64,000 nucleotides of DNA from Promethearchaeota archaeon (GCA_004524515.1 SDNV01000001.1:18074-82073); one strand, 5' to 3'; positions 45,801-55,344 are shown, counted from the stretch's first letter. Made by a program: numbers and translations. Notes: a model not told the origin generated them from the letters alone.

Positions 45801-46496
45801 ATGATTATTACCCAACAAAAAGAGATAAATGCAATTTGGGCCATGATAAAAGACTATAATAAGATCCTTATTCTAGGTTGCGATGGATGCTGTCAGCCAC
45901 CACGATCTCTTAACGAAGCAAAAACATTAGGTCAGCTTTTAGAATTGAAAGCAAAAACAGAAGGAAAAGAATTAAAATGGAAAGCTATTACTGTACTTAG
46001 GCAGTGTGATGATAGAATAGCTGCGACTACCGTACGACCACATATAGAAGATTTTGATGCTATTGTTTCATTAGCTTGCGGTTTAGGCATAGTTATGATG
46101 AATAAGGTGTTGCCTGAAATCTTAACCTTTCCAGCTCAAGATAGTCAGTTTGGAGGTGTTCAGAACAATGGAGAGAACTTTTACGTCCAATATTGTGAAA
46201 CCTGTGGAAATTGTTTATTAGGTGTGACTGGGGGAGTATGTCCCATTGCAGGATGCGCAAAACACCTCAATAATGGGCCTTGTGGAGGAACTGTTAATGG
46301 TATGTGTGAAGTTGGTGGATATACCCGTCCTTGCGCATGGATTGAAATTTATAAACGATTAAAGAAATTCAATCGCCTTGATCTTTTCAAAATGTACCGA
46401 CCTGCAAGAGATTATCGATCAGCTACAAGTCCCGCCTATATAAACATCTATAAGGATTATACAAACATAAAAGAAGAAAAGGAGGAGAAAACATAA
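45801..46496 (+). CDS. metV: MetV, zinc-finger partner of methylene-THF reductase
   Basis: 231 residues. Recognised by the C-terminal Cys cluster: CETCGNCLLGVTGGVCPIAGC, split here as CETCGNCLL and GGVCPIAGCAK, then NGPCGGT and MCEVGG (the MTHFR C-terminal domain family). It ends in LKKFNRLDLFKMYRPARDY. In acetogens MetV pairs with MetF and links it to Hdr subunits. ATG 45801 sits about ten bases after GGAG; metF follows immediately. A second copy lies at 55345. Confidence 0.88.
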   Translation: MIITQQKEINAIWAMIKDYNKILILGCDGCCQPPRSLNEAKTLGQLLELKAKTEGKELKWKAITVLRQCDDRIAATTVRPHIEDFDAIVSLACGLGIVMMNKVLPEILTFPAQDSQFGGVQNNGENFYVQYCETCGNCLLGVTGGVCPIAGCAKHLNNGPCGGTVNGMCEVGGYTRPCAWIEIYKRLKKFNRLDLFKMYRPARDYRSATSPAYINIYKDYTNIKEEKEEKT

Positions 46497-47465
46497 ATGG
46501 CAAAACGACCAGCATATAGTAAGTTATGTAAAGCGATCGAGGCCGGGCATTTTGTTTTTACTGGAGAACTGGAACCTAAAAAAATTATGGATTTATCTGA
46601 GATCGTCCACTCTGCAAAGGAAATGAAGAAAACAAATCGAATCATAGCGGCCAACGTAACGGATGGACCTCAAGGGGATGCCTATATGTCCTCCCTGATT
46701 CCAAGTTATGTCGTCCAAAGAGATGCTGAAATAGAAGCGGTGTGGCAAGTAGCTGTAAGAGACAGAAATCGAGTTGCATTATTTGGGGATGTTATTGCTG
46801 GAGGTTTTATGGGTTTAAAAAACATCCTAGTACTCACTGGAGATCATACGGCTCTCGGAGATAATAAAAAGGCCCGTCCTGTTTACGATATAGACAGCAC
46901 ACAATTTTGTGAACTCCTTTCTAAAATCATTGATGATGGTACAGATTATGAAGGCAATGAAATCACGGGCGGCAAAGTGGAAATGAACTATGGCTGTGTT
47001 GCAAATCCTAACGCAATTGGCGAATATATGGAACCAGAACTCCTTAAAGTGGGTCGTAAGGTAGAGCAAGGGATAGACTTTATTCAAACCCAAACCGCGT
47101 TTGATATTGATGTAGCTAAAAATTTCATAAATGAATTAGCCAAATATAAGGTGCCCATTCTTTTAGGGGTCTTTCCAATGAAATCTTACGGAATTGCCTG
47201 GTATTTTGACCAATATATTCCAGGAGTAAGTGTTCCAAAAGACCTCCTTGATGCTCTAAAAAAAGCAGAAAAAGAAAACAAACAAGACAAGAAGGCAAAA
47301 TATGCTGCCTTAGATAAGGTTAATGTTGAATTCTTTGTACCATTTATTGAGGAAATAAAGAAAAACTCTAAAGCAAGCGGTATTCATTGTATGGCAGTTG
47401 AATATGAGCGCCTTTTCGCGCCCCTTTTAAACAAATACCCAGATTATGCAAAGGAATTTTATTAA
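46497..47465 (+). CDS. metF: methylenetetrahydrofolate reductase
   Basis: 322 residues, a TIM barrel binding FAD or FMN. Reduces methylene-H4-pterin to methyl-H4-pterin, a step of the Wood-Ljungdahl pathway. Elements seen: FTGELEPKK near the start, ANVTDGPQGDAYMS, NILVLTGDHTALGDN, GCVANPNAI, and FIQTQTAFDID with LGVFPMKSYG. The ATG directly follows the metV stop with GGAGGAG upstream, so the two are tightly coupled. Archaea usually use Mer for this step; a MetF suggests folate-like C1 use or a bacterial origin. Confidence 0.92.
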   Translation: MAKRPAYSKLCKAIEAGHFVFTGELEPKKIMDLSEIVHSAKEMKKTNRIIAANVTDGPQGDAYMSSLIPSYVVQRDAEIEAVWQVAVRDRNRVALFGDVIAGGFMGLKNILVLTGDHTALGDNKKARPVYDIDSTQFCELLSKIIDDGTDYEGNEITGGKVEMNYGCVANPNAIGEYMEPELLKVGRKVEQGIDFIQTQTAFDIDVAKNFINELAKYKVPILLGVFPMKSYGIAWYFDQYIPGVSVPKDLLDALKKAEKENKQDKKAKYAALDKVNVEFFVPFIEEIKKNSKASGIHCMAVEYERLFAPLLNKYPDYAKEFY

Positions 47466-47563
47466 AAACTATGAAAAGTTCGAATTTTTTTAACTTTAAA
47501 TTATTTTATTTTTTTTAAAATATCATTTGAAAAAAAAGCTATACCCAATAAGAAGGAATAAAA

Positions 47564-48025
47564 ATGAAAAATTTAGATGAGAAAGATAAACGAATCCTTG
47601 AAATGTTAATAGAGGATTCCCGAAGGCCCTATCGAGAAATCGCTGATGAAATAGGATTATCAGAATCCACCGTTAGGAAACGGGTTATTAAATTACAAGA
47701 TGAAGGAGTTATTGAAAAATTTACCATAAGAATCTGTAGAGAAGATGAAAGATGTATTATGGCCTTTCTTACACTAATTCCGAAATCTGAATCTGAAATT
47801 AAAGAATTATTACGAGAAACTCAAATATTGCCTCAATGTGAAGAAGTGTATTTTCTTGCGGGACAATGCGGCGTGTTAGTCAAGGTTAATGTTCCTGAAA
47901 TTAATGAATTGGATGCATTAATCGAGTCTTTTAGAGGTAGAAGCGATGTAAGAAGTGTGGAACGAGTGTGCGTAGTATTAAAACCTATAAAGTCTGCTTC
48001 CCAAAATGGCAAAGTAATAATGTAG
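47564..48025 (+). CDS. Lrp/AsnC family transcription regulator
   Basis: 153 residues. LDEKDKRILEMLIEDSRRPYR and the helix GLSESTVRKRVIKL form the helix-turn-helix; a C-terminal RAM-like domain follows (YFLAGQCGVLVKVNVPEIN). It has GGAATAAAA before the ATG and lies 98 bases after metF in the same direction, so it may be a regulator of the hdr-met operon or read through from it. Sister of the protein at 24393 but not close in sequence. Confidence 0.9.
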   Translation: MKNLDEKDKRILEMLIEDSRRPYREIADEIGLSESTVRKRVIKLQDEGVIEKFTIRICREDERCIMAFLTLIPKSESEIKELLRETQILPQCEEVYFLAGQCGVLVKVNVPEINELDALIESFRGRSDVRSVERVCVVLKPIKSASQNGKVIM

Positions 48026-48110
48026 GTGCGAATTATAATCCCATAATCTTTACACGTAATAGGGACAAATCATTAAGGGCGATTTTATGACTTAAATAAT
48101 CTATCCAATC

Positions 48111-49139
48111 TTAAGTTACAAAATAAATCCTATCGTTTTTCTCGATTCTTTTTACTTTACCCTTATTTTCTAAGTAAATTAGATGCCCCATAACTTCACT
48201 TAACGCCAAAAACGAATTCATCTCATCCAAATCTGTTCCAAAATGTATTTGAGAAATACTATAGGGAGTTAAGGGATTATTTTTAATTACACTCGAAATT
48301 TCAGCCAATCTTTTTTCATGATGTTTCTTTATTTCCTGAATTCGTTCATGAGGATTATATATAATATCTTGATGCGCTGGGAAAATAATTTTGGGATTTA
48401 ACTGTTCAATTCGATCTAAAGAATTAAGATAATGCTTTAAAATATCATCAAAATCATATTTTTCATTAAGCTCTGGATCTACCAGAAAATTGCCAATATG
48501 AGGGGTGATTCTTGAGAGAATATGATCTCCGGAAAATAAATAACGCTTATTTTGATCGAACACACAAATATGCCCTAGAGCATGCCCTGGAGTCCAAATT
48601 ATCTTTAATTTATTGGATTTAAAAGAAATTTCATCCCCATCATGTAATAATATATCGGGTTTATGATATCTCCTCATTTTTGGCCACATGGTAAACCAAT
48701 CCACCAATCTTTTTCCTTCCTTTTCACTGATTCCATACCTTATCACTTCTTTCGCTATCTTTTTCGCTTCTTCTTCTAATTGATCATAATTTTCAGAGTC
48801 GGTTTCCCATTTAAGCGTCTCATGAGTGGCTTCTGACATCGCTATTTGAATATTTGGATTGATTTTTTTAAAAGCATTCATTAAACCCGTGTGATCTGTG
48901 TGCTCGTGGGAGATAAAACAATAATCAATTTCCTTTAAGGATATTCCAATTTTATCAAGAGCCGAAAAAAATTTTTTAGACCAAGTCCCCATATCTAAAC
49001 CCGCATCGAACATGACATAGGAATTATCGATCTGAAAAATATAAACACAAACATATTTAACCGGAAAAGGTACGGTAATTTTTATCTGATGAATGCCTTC
49101 AATTTCATTAATTTCAGATTTATAGGTGTGAGTAAACAA
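48111..49139 (-). CDS. metallo-beta-lactamase-fold hydrolase
   Basis: 342 residues. SHEHTDHTG is the HxHxDH metal motif, then TPGHALGHICVFD and FSGDHILSRIT. The C-terminal 90 residues form a winged-helix-like region (HFGTDLDEMNSFLALSEVMG) typical of the glyoxalase II/lactonase branch with a C-terminal helical domain. Substrate unknown. The start TTG is preceded by an in-frame ATT and has no clear Shine-Dalgarno site. Convergent with the Lrp gene. Confidence 0.88.
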   Translation of the reverse strand: MFTHTYKSEINEIEGIHQIKITVPFPVKYVCVYIFQIDNSYVMFDAGLDMGTWSKKFFSALDKIGISLKEIDYCFISHEHTDHTGLMNAFKKINPNIQIAMSEATHETLKWETDSENYDQLEEEAKKIAKEVIRYGISEKEGKRLVDWFTMWPKMRRYHKPDILLHDGDEISFKSNKLKIIWTPGHALGHICVFDQNKRYLFSGDHILSRITPHIGNFLVDPELNEKYDFDDILKHYLNSLDRIEQLNPKIIFPAHQDIIYNPHERIQEIKKHHEKRLAEISSVIKNNPLTPYSISQIHFGTDLDEMNSFLALSEVMGHLIYLENKGKVKRIEKNDRIYFVT

Positions 49140-49254
49140 AATTTACGTCAGTCAAAAAAAATCTTTTTATGTTGTATTGAATAAATAAGGAACCAATTTT
49201 TAGTTTCTCATTTTATGAAAAAGAAATTACATTTACTATTTTGAAAAGAATACC

Positions 49255-49554
49255 TCATTTAGCTTTCGAATCTTCTTCTTCTTTTTCTGGTTTTTCAAAA
49301 AAAAGACATTTTTTCATATCAAACTCTAAGTCTCTTAGCTTTCTCTTGATTTCAGCAGGATTATAATCATGTTGCAATAAATCCATAATGGTTTCTTTTA
49401 GACGCTCCAAATTATCCACCCCGCATTGATAAAAAATATCATTTTCATCAAAATTTAGGCTTAATATCTCAAATAAGCCGTCCAAAGCACTTTTTATTTT
49501 TTCATAGTACTCCCATGCTTTCTCTAAATCCGACTCTTCTTTGGAATGCGACAT
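49255..49554 (-). CDS. small paralogue A, helical protein
   Basis: 99 residues, acidic, mostly helix. About three quarters of its positions match the next gene (49695-49991). The shared core runs from YYEKIKSALDGLFEIL to LRDLEFDMKKCLFFEK, with single Cys in YQCGVDNLERL and KKCLFF. No known domain. Possible two-Cys redox or metal partner. Encoded directly downstream of its twin, facing away from the ferredoxin genes. Confidence 0.65.
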   Translation of the reverse strand: MSHSKEESDLEKAWEYYEKIKSALDGLFEILSLNFDENDIFYQCGVDNLERLKETIMDLLQHDYNPAEIKRKLRDLEFDMKKCLFFEKPEKEEEDSKAK

Positions 49555-49694
49555 AATCTAAAGTATTCACTTTGCTAAGTTAGATAAGTAAATTAGTTAA
49601 AAAAACTTTCTTAAAGGAAATTATATGCAATCCAAAAATAAACCCTTAGAGAATAAACAAACTTGTTCTTATCTTGATTTGAATTAAATATATC

Positions 49695-49991
49695 TTAATG
49701 CTTTAATCCTGCTTTTTTTTCTGATTTTTCAAAAAATAGACATTTTTTCATATCAAACTCTAAATCCCTTAATTTACGTTTAATTTCAGCAGAATTATAA
49801 TCATTTTTTAATAAATCCATTATGGTTTCTTTTAGGCGCTCCAAATTATCCACTCCACATTGATAAAAAATATCATCTTCATCAAAATTTAAAGTTAAGA
49901 TATCAAAAAGACCGTCTAAAGCGGTTTTAATTCGCTCATAATGTGCCCAACCTTTATCTAATTTAGACTGCTCATCTTTTAAATTAGGCAT
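49695..49991 (-). CDS. small paralogue B, helical protein
   Basis: 98 residues, tandem twin of the preceding small gene. The central block (DEDDIFYQCGVDNLERLKET to LRDLEFDMKKCLFF) is almost unchanged, while the ends differ (MPNLKDEQSKL against MSHSKEESDL). Both Cys are kept. Function unknown; retention of both copies suggests two roles or a heterodimer. Confidence 0.65.
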   Translation of the reverse strand: MPNLKDEQSKLDKGWAHYERIKTALDGLFDILTLNFDEDDIFYQCGVDNLERLKETIMDLLKNDYNSAEIKRKLRDLEFDMKKCLFFEKSEKKAGLKH

Positions 49992-50056
49992 CTTTTAATT
50001 TCCCTCTTATACAATAAAATATAGAATTAAAAAATTGGGTAAAAAAATTTTTTTTC

Positions 50057-50395
50057 TTAGAAAACTGATTTTATTTGCTCTCCTAATTTCTTAGCATCCT
50101 GACCAGAAGTTGACAAAATTTTGAACACTTCCGCAGGATTAACTATTAAGCTCGCATCGAGTAATTTTTCTAAACCAATTCTGGTATTCAATCTTTCATT
50201 TTTTGCTAAATGAAAAATCACTCTCCCTAATTCGTTTTTTAAAGGTCCTTTCTCAGAATTTAAGCACACTCTATATAAAGCAGGACATACCTCATCAATC
50301 ATATCCTGATTGGCTTTACTAGCATATGCATATATTTTTTGTCTTTGTTCTTCATTAACTCCCTGTTGTTTTACTTTTTCTAGTAATATTTCCAT
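50057..50395 (-). CDS. small helical protein, unknown
   Basis: 112 residues, fully helical. VNEEQRQKIYAYASKANQDM and LGRVIFHLAKNERLNTRIGL suggest a HEAT-like or four-helix bundle. Two Cys (EVCPALYRVCLNS). Same direction as the twin genes, 65 bases upstream of paralogue B, so the three may form one operon. Not recognised. Confidence 0.6.
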   Translation of the reverse strand: MEILLEKVKQQGVNEEQRQKIYAYASKANQDMIDEVCPALYRVCLNSEKGPLKNELGRVIFHLAKNERLNTRIGLEKLLDASLIVNPAEVFKILSTSGQDAKKLGEQIKSVF

Positions 50396-50995
50396 TTTTT
50401 TTCATCACATCCATTATTTTTGATTTTTTTAGTATTTTCTATTAATTTTTTTTTCTAAATTAATTAAGAATTCTCTAGTATATAAATGCTTTGGGAAAAA
50501 AAACATATCAATATTTACGGAAAAAGGAATTTATGCAAAATTACGCTAATATTTAGTATTCTTTATAACGAAAAAAGGAATTTTTCAATATAATTGGTAC
50601 TGATATGGAAAATCATTGATCTGATAGGTTTTTGAGGTATTCAAAATATCTGGAAAAATGACCCTTCTTGACTTTTTTGTTACTTCTTCATAAAAAAGGT
50701 AAGAATTCCGTCATAAAAAGATCTAAATTATGCTTAAAAAAAAATTACGAAATCCGGAAAAATCAAGATTTTTTTGATCGATTATCATAATTCATAGCAT
50801 AAAAAATCCTAAAACCGATCAGAATGCTTCATATAATTAATTTTAAGCTAATTCATTGTAAAAAATTAGATAAATTTTGGAAAAATTATCATATTGATCA
50901 TCATTGAAGATATCAAATTTTTGATTAATTTTAAAAAAAAAATTATCTTAAAATTATTATAATAGAAATTCAAAATTTACAAATAAGTGAAAAAA
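50396..50995. other. 600-base AT-rich gap before the ferredoxin pair
   Basis: No coding frame of useful length on either strand. Several GGAAAAA-type short motifs recur irregularly without forming a clear repeat. No tRNA or hairpin stands out. Possible regulatory region for the divergent genes on both sides. Confidence 0.5.
50478..50489 (-). promoter_or_regulatory. TATA-like element for the gene at 50057
   Basis: Read on the minus strand it is GCATTTATATAC, about 85 bases before the ATG at 50395. Read on the plus strand (GTATATAAATGC) it would be far from any plus-strand gene. Composition only. Confidence 0.35.
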
Positions 50996-52096
50996 ATGTT
51001 AGAAGAAACATTAGACGTATATCGAGAATTACAAGAGCACCTTGATAAATTTGTTGTTGGCTTCCCCGCTACAGAATCTGGAGCGGACATCCGAGTATTA
51101 AAACATCTTTTTACACCTGAAGAGGCAAAATTAGCGACAAGATTAAGTGATAAGTTTGAATCTGTTGATTTTATTTATGAAAGGGTTAATGATTTAGTTG
51201 GATCCCCTAATGAATTAAAGATAATGCTCGATAATTTAGTAAGTAAAGGATCTATTCATTATAAGATAAGAGATGGAGAAAAATTGTATGCCAATGCTTA
51301 TTTAGCGATAGGCATGTATGAATACCAATTACATAGACTTACAAAGGAATTTTTGGAAGATATGTCCCAATATGCCAATGAGGCTTTTGGATTGGAATTA
51401 TTTGGATATGGAGTTACGCAATTTCGCACAATTCCAGTAGAAGAAAGTGTTACTCCCGAGCACCTTTTACCAACTTACGATGAGTTAACAAAAATTATTG
51501 AAAATATTGAGGGCCCGCTTGTTTTAATGAATTGTCTTTGCCGACAGGCACAAGAAATGATTGGAGAACCTTGTAAGGTAACATCTAGACAAGAAACCTG
51601 TTTGGGATTCGGCGATTTAGCACAAGTATTTATTGATGAAGGATGGGGTCGAAGTATCAGTAAACAGAAAGCACTTGAGGTATTAAGAAAAAATGAGGAA
51701 GATGGGCTAGTTCTACAAGGACAAAATGCTCAGAGACCTGAATTTATTTGTAGCTGCTGTGGGTGTTGTTGTGGCGTTTTAAGTACTTTAAAAAAATTTC
51801 CTAATGTTGCACAATTTTTACAACCCCGGTATCATGCTGAAATTAACCCCGAATTATGCGTCGGATGTGGAACTTGTATTGATCGATGTCAATTAGATGC
51901 AATAAAAATGAGAAATGAAAAATCCAGAGTTAATATTAAACGATGCGTAGGATGCGGAAATTGTGTTGCTGTTTGTCCTGAAGATGCTATAACTTTAAAT
52001 AAGAGAGATAAAGTAGATGAACCTCCTGAAAATGAGGAAAAAATGTTCGAGAAAATCTTAGCAGCAAAGATGAGAAGGAAAGGAAATAAGAAATAA
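50996..52096 (+). CDS. ferredoxin-like Fe-S protein with unknown N-domain (copy 1)
   Basis: 366 residues from ATG 50996, using the GTGA nearby as Shine-Dalgarno site rather than as a GTG start at 50987. N-terminal 1-100 are helical with a winged-helix-like look (TRLSDKFESVDFIYERVNDL). Middle Cys: NCLCRQAQ, GEPCKVTS, ETCLGFG, and a dense FICSCCGCCCGVL. C-terminal two 4Fe-4S motifs: CVGCGTCIDRCQ and CVGCGNCVAVCP. An electron carrier by motif; the partner may be an Hdr- or Met-type enzyme in this island. It is a paralogue of the next gene. Confidence 0.78.
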   Translation: MLEETLDVYRELQEHLDKFVVGFPATESGADIRVLKHLFTPEEAKLATRLSDKFESVDFIYERVNDLVGSPNELKIMLDNLVSKGSIHYKIRDGEKLYANAYLAIGMYEYQLHRLTKEFLEDMSQYANEAFGLELFGYGVTQFRTIPVEESVTPEHLLPTYDELTKIIENIEGPLVLMNCLCRQAQEMIGEPCKVTSRQETCLGFGDLAQVFIDEGWGRSISKQKALEVLRKNEEDGLVLQGQNAQRPEFICSCCGCCCGVLSTLKKFPNVAQFLQPRYHAEINPELCVGCGTCIDRCQLDAIKMRNEKSRVNIKRCVGCGNCVAVCPEDAITLNKRDKVDEPPENEEKMFEKILAAKMRRKGNKK

Positions 52097-52226
52097 TTGA
52101 AAGTAAAATTTATTATTTATGATATTTATTTTAAAACTTTTTTTAATTATGGTAAATTTTCCATAATACACTAGCTCTATTCGAAGCTTTAAGTCTAAGT
52201 ATAAAAATAATTAAGACAGTTTTAAA

Positions 52227-53357
52227 ATGTTAAATGAAAAATCAAATAGGAATGCAGAAGATTCTGATATATATCGAGAACTGCAACAACATCTCGATAA
52301 GATGCCCGTTGGATTTCCTCCTACGAAGTCTGGGGTGGAACTAAGGTTATTAAAACATTTTTTCACCCCTGAAGAGGCTAAGATTGCGACAAAATTAAAC
52401 TTTGCATGGGCAGAAGATTATGAGCCTTTAAAAAGTATTTATGAACGCGTAAAAGATATGGGGCTCTCCATCGAAGAATTAGAGAAAATCTTAGATACCA
52501 TGGTCAAAAAAGGCACCATCATGTCTAAAGAGGAGGATGGGAAAAAATTTTACGCAAATGCCATGTTCGCAATTGGGATTTATGAATTACAGCTAAATAA
52601 TATTAATAAAACTTGGCTTCGAGATTTTTCTCAATTCATGAAGGAGGGGTATAGTATGGAATTTTTTGGTACTAAAATTTCCCAGTTTCGTACTATTCCG
52701 GTCGAACAAAGCCTTACCCCGGAACATTATGCTCCAAGCTACGAAGAAGTGAGTAAAATCATTGAAAATACTCAAGGACCTATAGCCGTTGCGCGTTGCA
52801 TGTGCCGAAAAGTCACCGATATGTTTAACCATCCCTGTAAACATACTAATTTACGTGAAACCTGTTTAATATTTAATGAGTTCGCACAACACTATATCGA
52901 TCAAGAATTAGGTCGGGTAATTACTAAGGAAGAAGCTTTTAAAATTTTAGAGGATGTTAAGAAAGATGGATTAGTATTAAATGCAGGTAATTCTCAGGAA
53001 CCAAGTTTCATCTGCTGTTGTTGTAATGATTGCTGCATGTTTTTAGTCGGTATGAATTTACTTTCTCGTCCTACTAAATTTCATGCGACTAATTATTATG
53101 CTGAAATCGATCCTAACATGTGTACGGGGTGCGGAACCTGTGTGGATCGATGTCAATTAAACGCGATAAAACTTGTTGATCATATCTCTAAGGTTGTTCA
53201 AAAACGATGTATCGGATGCGGGAATTGTGTTATAACTTGTCCGGTGGAAGCCATTCAACTTCGAAAAAAGAAAAAATCAATTATTCCTCCAGAAACCGAA
53301 GATCAATTGTATGCGAATATTTTAGAAAAGAAAAAGGAATTAAAGGGAAAAAACTAA
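52227..53357 (+). CDS. ferredoxin-like Fe-S protein with unknown N-domain (copy 2)
   Basis: 376 residues. Same plan as copy 1: YRELQQHLDKMPVGFPPTKS start, QFRTIPVEQSLTPEHYAPSY, ARCMCRKVTD, RETCLIFNEF, FICCCCNDCCMFL, and two C-terminal 4Fe-4S motifs (CTGCGTCVDRCQ, CIGCGNCVITCP). The cluster between differs (CSCCGCCC against CCCCNDCC), so copies have diverged in the central Cys site. Probably redox partners for different oxidoreductases. ATG start, 130 bases after copy 1. Confidence 0.78.
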   Translation: MLNEKSNRNAEDSDIYRELQQHLDKMPVGFPPTKSGVELRLLKHFFTPEEAKIATKLNFAWAEDYEPLKSIYERVKDMGLSIEELEKILDTMVKKGTIMSKEEDGKKFYANAMFAIGIYELQLNNINKTWLRDFSQFMKEGYSMEFFGTKISQFRTIPVEQSLTPEHYAPSYEEVSKIIENTQGPIAVARCMCRKVTDMFNHPCKHTNLRETCLIFNEFAQHYIDQELGRVITKEEAFKILEDVKKDGLVLNAGNSQEPSFICCCCNDCCMFLVGMNLLSRPTKFHATNYYAEIDPNMCTGCGTCVDRCQLNAIKLVDHISKVVQKRCIGCGNCVITCPVEAIQLRKKKKSIIPPETEDQLYANILEKKKELKGKN

Positions 53358-53446
53358 GCGTTTTTCCCTCAAATAATTGATTGAAAATTAACTCCCTACA
53401 TTTTAGTTAATTAAAATCCTTAGTTCTTTTTCTAGGTAAATGCAAT

Positions 53447-53460
53447 AATATTATAAATAA
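53447..53460 (+). promoter_or_regulatory. TATA-like element of the membrane protein gene
   Basis: ATATTATAAATAAC, about 75 bases before the ATG at 53532. By composition only. Confidence 0.38.
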
Positions 53461-53531
53461 CAAGTTCTATTATACTTACATTAAATTTACTATAAAATTC
53501 AAACATAAAATTCCAAGTAAAGGATGATAGT

Positions 53532-55022
53532 ATGGAAACTCAATTGCAAAATGAATTAAAAAAAATTCAAAGCAAAGAAAAACTTCAAAAAAGACTTACA
53601 AAATATATCAGTGGACCGGGAAAATGGCTTCTTTTGTTACTTCCATGGTTTTTAGTGATTATTACTATTCTTGCCTTATTAGCAGTCGTCAGATTGGTAG
53701 ATATTAACGTTTCGTTTATGTTTTACATAGTTTTGGGTCTTTATTTTATCAATTCAGTCATGTTATTTTTAGGGTCTTTATATACTAAGAAATCTTTAAA
53801 TATGCGTCTGAATTTTGAAAGAAAAAGAGGGCGTCCTATTGATAGTTTAGACGGGTTTGATCTTCTGTATAATAACATTAAAAGAGTGATTAATCTACTA
53901 AGAATAATCGCCATATTATGCTTTGTCGCATTAGCTCTCTTTTTAGCAATGCTTTTGGTAGGGCTTCTTGAGATAGGTTATGCCGCAATCAGTTTTGCAT
54001 TGTTTGGGTTTGGTTTAGCATTATTAGTACGTTCTTTAAACCTCAACATACATGATGTTAATGGGTTAGCCGATTTTTACAAACCAACCACACATCAAAT
54101 ATTCTTAGACAATTTTTTCGCTGAAATATTGTCCAATCATTTAGATCCTGTCACATACCTCAAATGGGATGAATACTTAGCAGGAATAAATAGCATTTTA
54201 ACTAGTTCATTCGTCCAGAAAGTCAAACAACAAGAAGCTGATGAATTACCAATTACTTTCGCAATGGAGAGAATTTTGTTTTTATATTATTTGAACTTTC
54301 AGGATGTTTTAACAAGGGAGCAATTTATCGATGAGTTAAAAGAAGTATTAAATGTGGAGTCTGATACTTTTGATATTGAAAAAGGATTACTAATTGGTGG
54401 TGCGTGGTATTTTTCACTCAAAGATATGTCAAGATTATTTGAATATGTAAAGCATTACAATCCTGGATTTTTTAATATAATAGATCGACTCCAGTTAGAA
54501 TTGACTGATAATATATATCGGTTATCTCAAGATCCGATTTATATGGACTCTTCCGCTCAAGAAGTTGTGTTTAAGGACAGTGAATTAAATATTATGATCT
54601 ACTTATATAATAATGCAGCTGAGCGTAAAAATTACCGTATTAAAATAATTGCCCCAGGGTTCGATCCCAAAGAAATGCTTCTTGATATTGAAGTCGAGGG
54701 GAGAGGAACCTTTAAAATTCCTGACAAACCAATTCCATTAATAGCGAAAGATCAAGTTGATATCGCCAGTGTGTTATCCGGAATGTTAGAAAATGGTGAT
54801 ACAACATGGCTTACCTTGGAACCCAGAGAATTAGGAGAACAAACTATCCAAATCTTTTTAGAAACTAAAGATGGAATTATAATCGAAGGAAAAACAAGAT
54901 CTGTAAAAGTTTCTAAAGATTTAATGACTCAACTCAAAAAATTAACCTCTATGGGCTCAATACTGGGTGGTTTAGCCGCGCCGCTCTCAAGGGCTCTAGC
55001 TGGTGGCGGTTTACCATTGTAA
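53532..55022 (+). CDS. membrane protein with large soluble C-terminal part, unknown
   Basis: 496 residues. About four hydrophobic helices lie in the first 175 residues (WLLLLLPWFLVIITILALLA, then one at 60-80, and a pair at 115-170). The rest, to 496, is soluble: helical to about 340, then beta-rich (ELNIMIYLYNNAAERKNYRI, EVEGRGTFKIPDKPIPLIA), resembling an immunoglobulin-like fold. The tail is Gly/Ala/Leu-rich. No catalytic motif. GGATGATAGT precedes the ATG. In the same direction as the ferredoxins and metVF copy 2; may be part of the same membrane-linked redox system, which is a guess. Confidence 0.6.
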   Translation: METQLQNELKKIQSKEKLQKRLTKYISGPGKWLLLLLPWFLVIITILALLAVVRLVDINVSFMFYIVLGLYFINSVMLFLGSLYTKKSLNMRLNFERKRGRPIDSLDGFDLLYNNIKRVINLLRIIAILCFVALALFLAMLLVGLLEIGYAAISFALFGFGLALLVRSLNLNIHDVNGLADFYKPTTHQIFLDNFFAEILSNHLDPVTYLKWDEYLAGINSILTSSFVQKVKQQEADELPITFAMERILFLYYLNFQDVLTREQFIDELKEVLNVESDTFDIEKGLLIGGAWYFSLKDMSRLFEYVKHYNPGFFNIIDRLQLELTDNIYRLSQDPIYMDSSAQEVVFKDSELNIMIYLYNNAAERKNYRIKIIAPGFDPKEMLLDIEVEGRGTFKIPDKPIPLIAKDQVDIASVLSGMLENGDTTWLTLEPRELGEQTIQIFLETKDGIIIEGKTRSVKVSKDLMTQLKKLTSMGSILGGLAAPLSRALAGGGLPL

Positions 55023-55344
55023 ATTTTACTATTATTTTAATTTCAATTTTTTTATTTTCTCATTTTTTTAAAATTATAAAATTATACTGACAAATCTTCA
55101 TGACTAAACAAATTGTCAAATTAAAAGACTTGTATACTTTTTTAGTCTTTAGATCTTAATCAATTGGATTTCTAATCTTTATCATTTCGTTTCTAAATCC
55201 ATACATTTTAGTTTTGAATTTTCAAAAAATTTATCGGGTTAAGTCACAAATTAATGAAATTTTAATATTTGTTTTACTTTTTCTATCATAGATTATTAAT
55301 TTTATAAAATATAAATACAAAATTGTAAAAAAGGTGTAAAAACT
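55023..55344. other. AT-rich intergenic region, no gene seen
   Basis: 322 bases. T-runs directly after the membrane protein gene may end its transcript. Upstream of metV copy 2 lies AAAAAAGGTGTAAAAACTTTGG, with GGTG eight bases before TTG 55345 (quoted in part). No other feature recognised. Confidence 0.48.

Noticed and set aside
50396..50995. Possible CRISPR-like or direct-repeat array based on recurring GGAAAAA pieces
   Set aside because: Repeats are short, unevenly spaced and not conserved in sequence; no spacers.
50987..50995. GTG start for the first ferredoxin-like protein
   Set aside because: The GTGA looks like the Shine-Dalgarno site for ATG 50996, and the start MLEE then matches the start MLNE of the paralogue.
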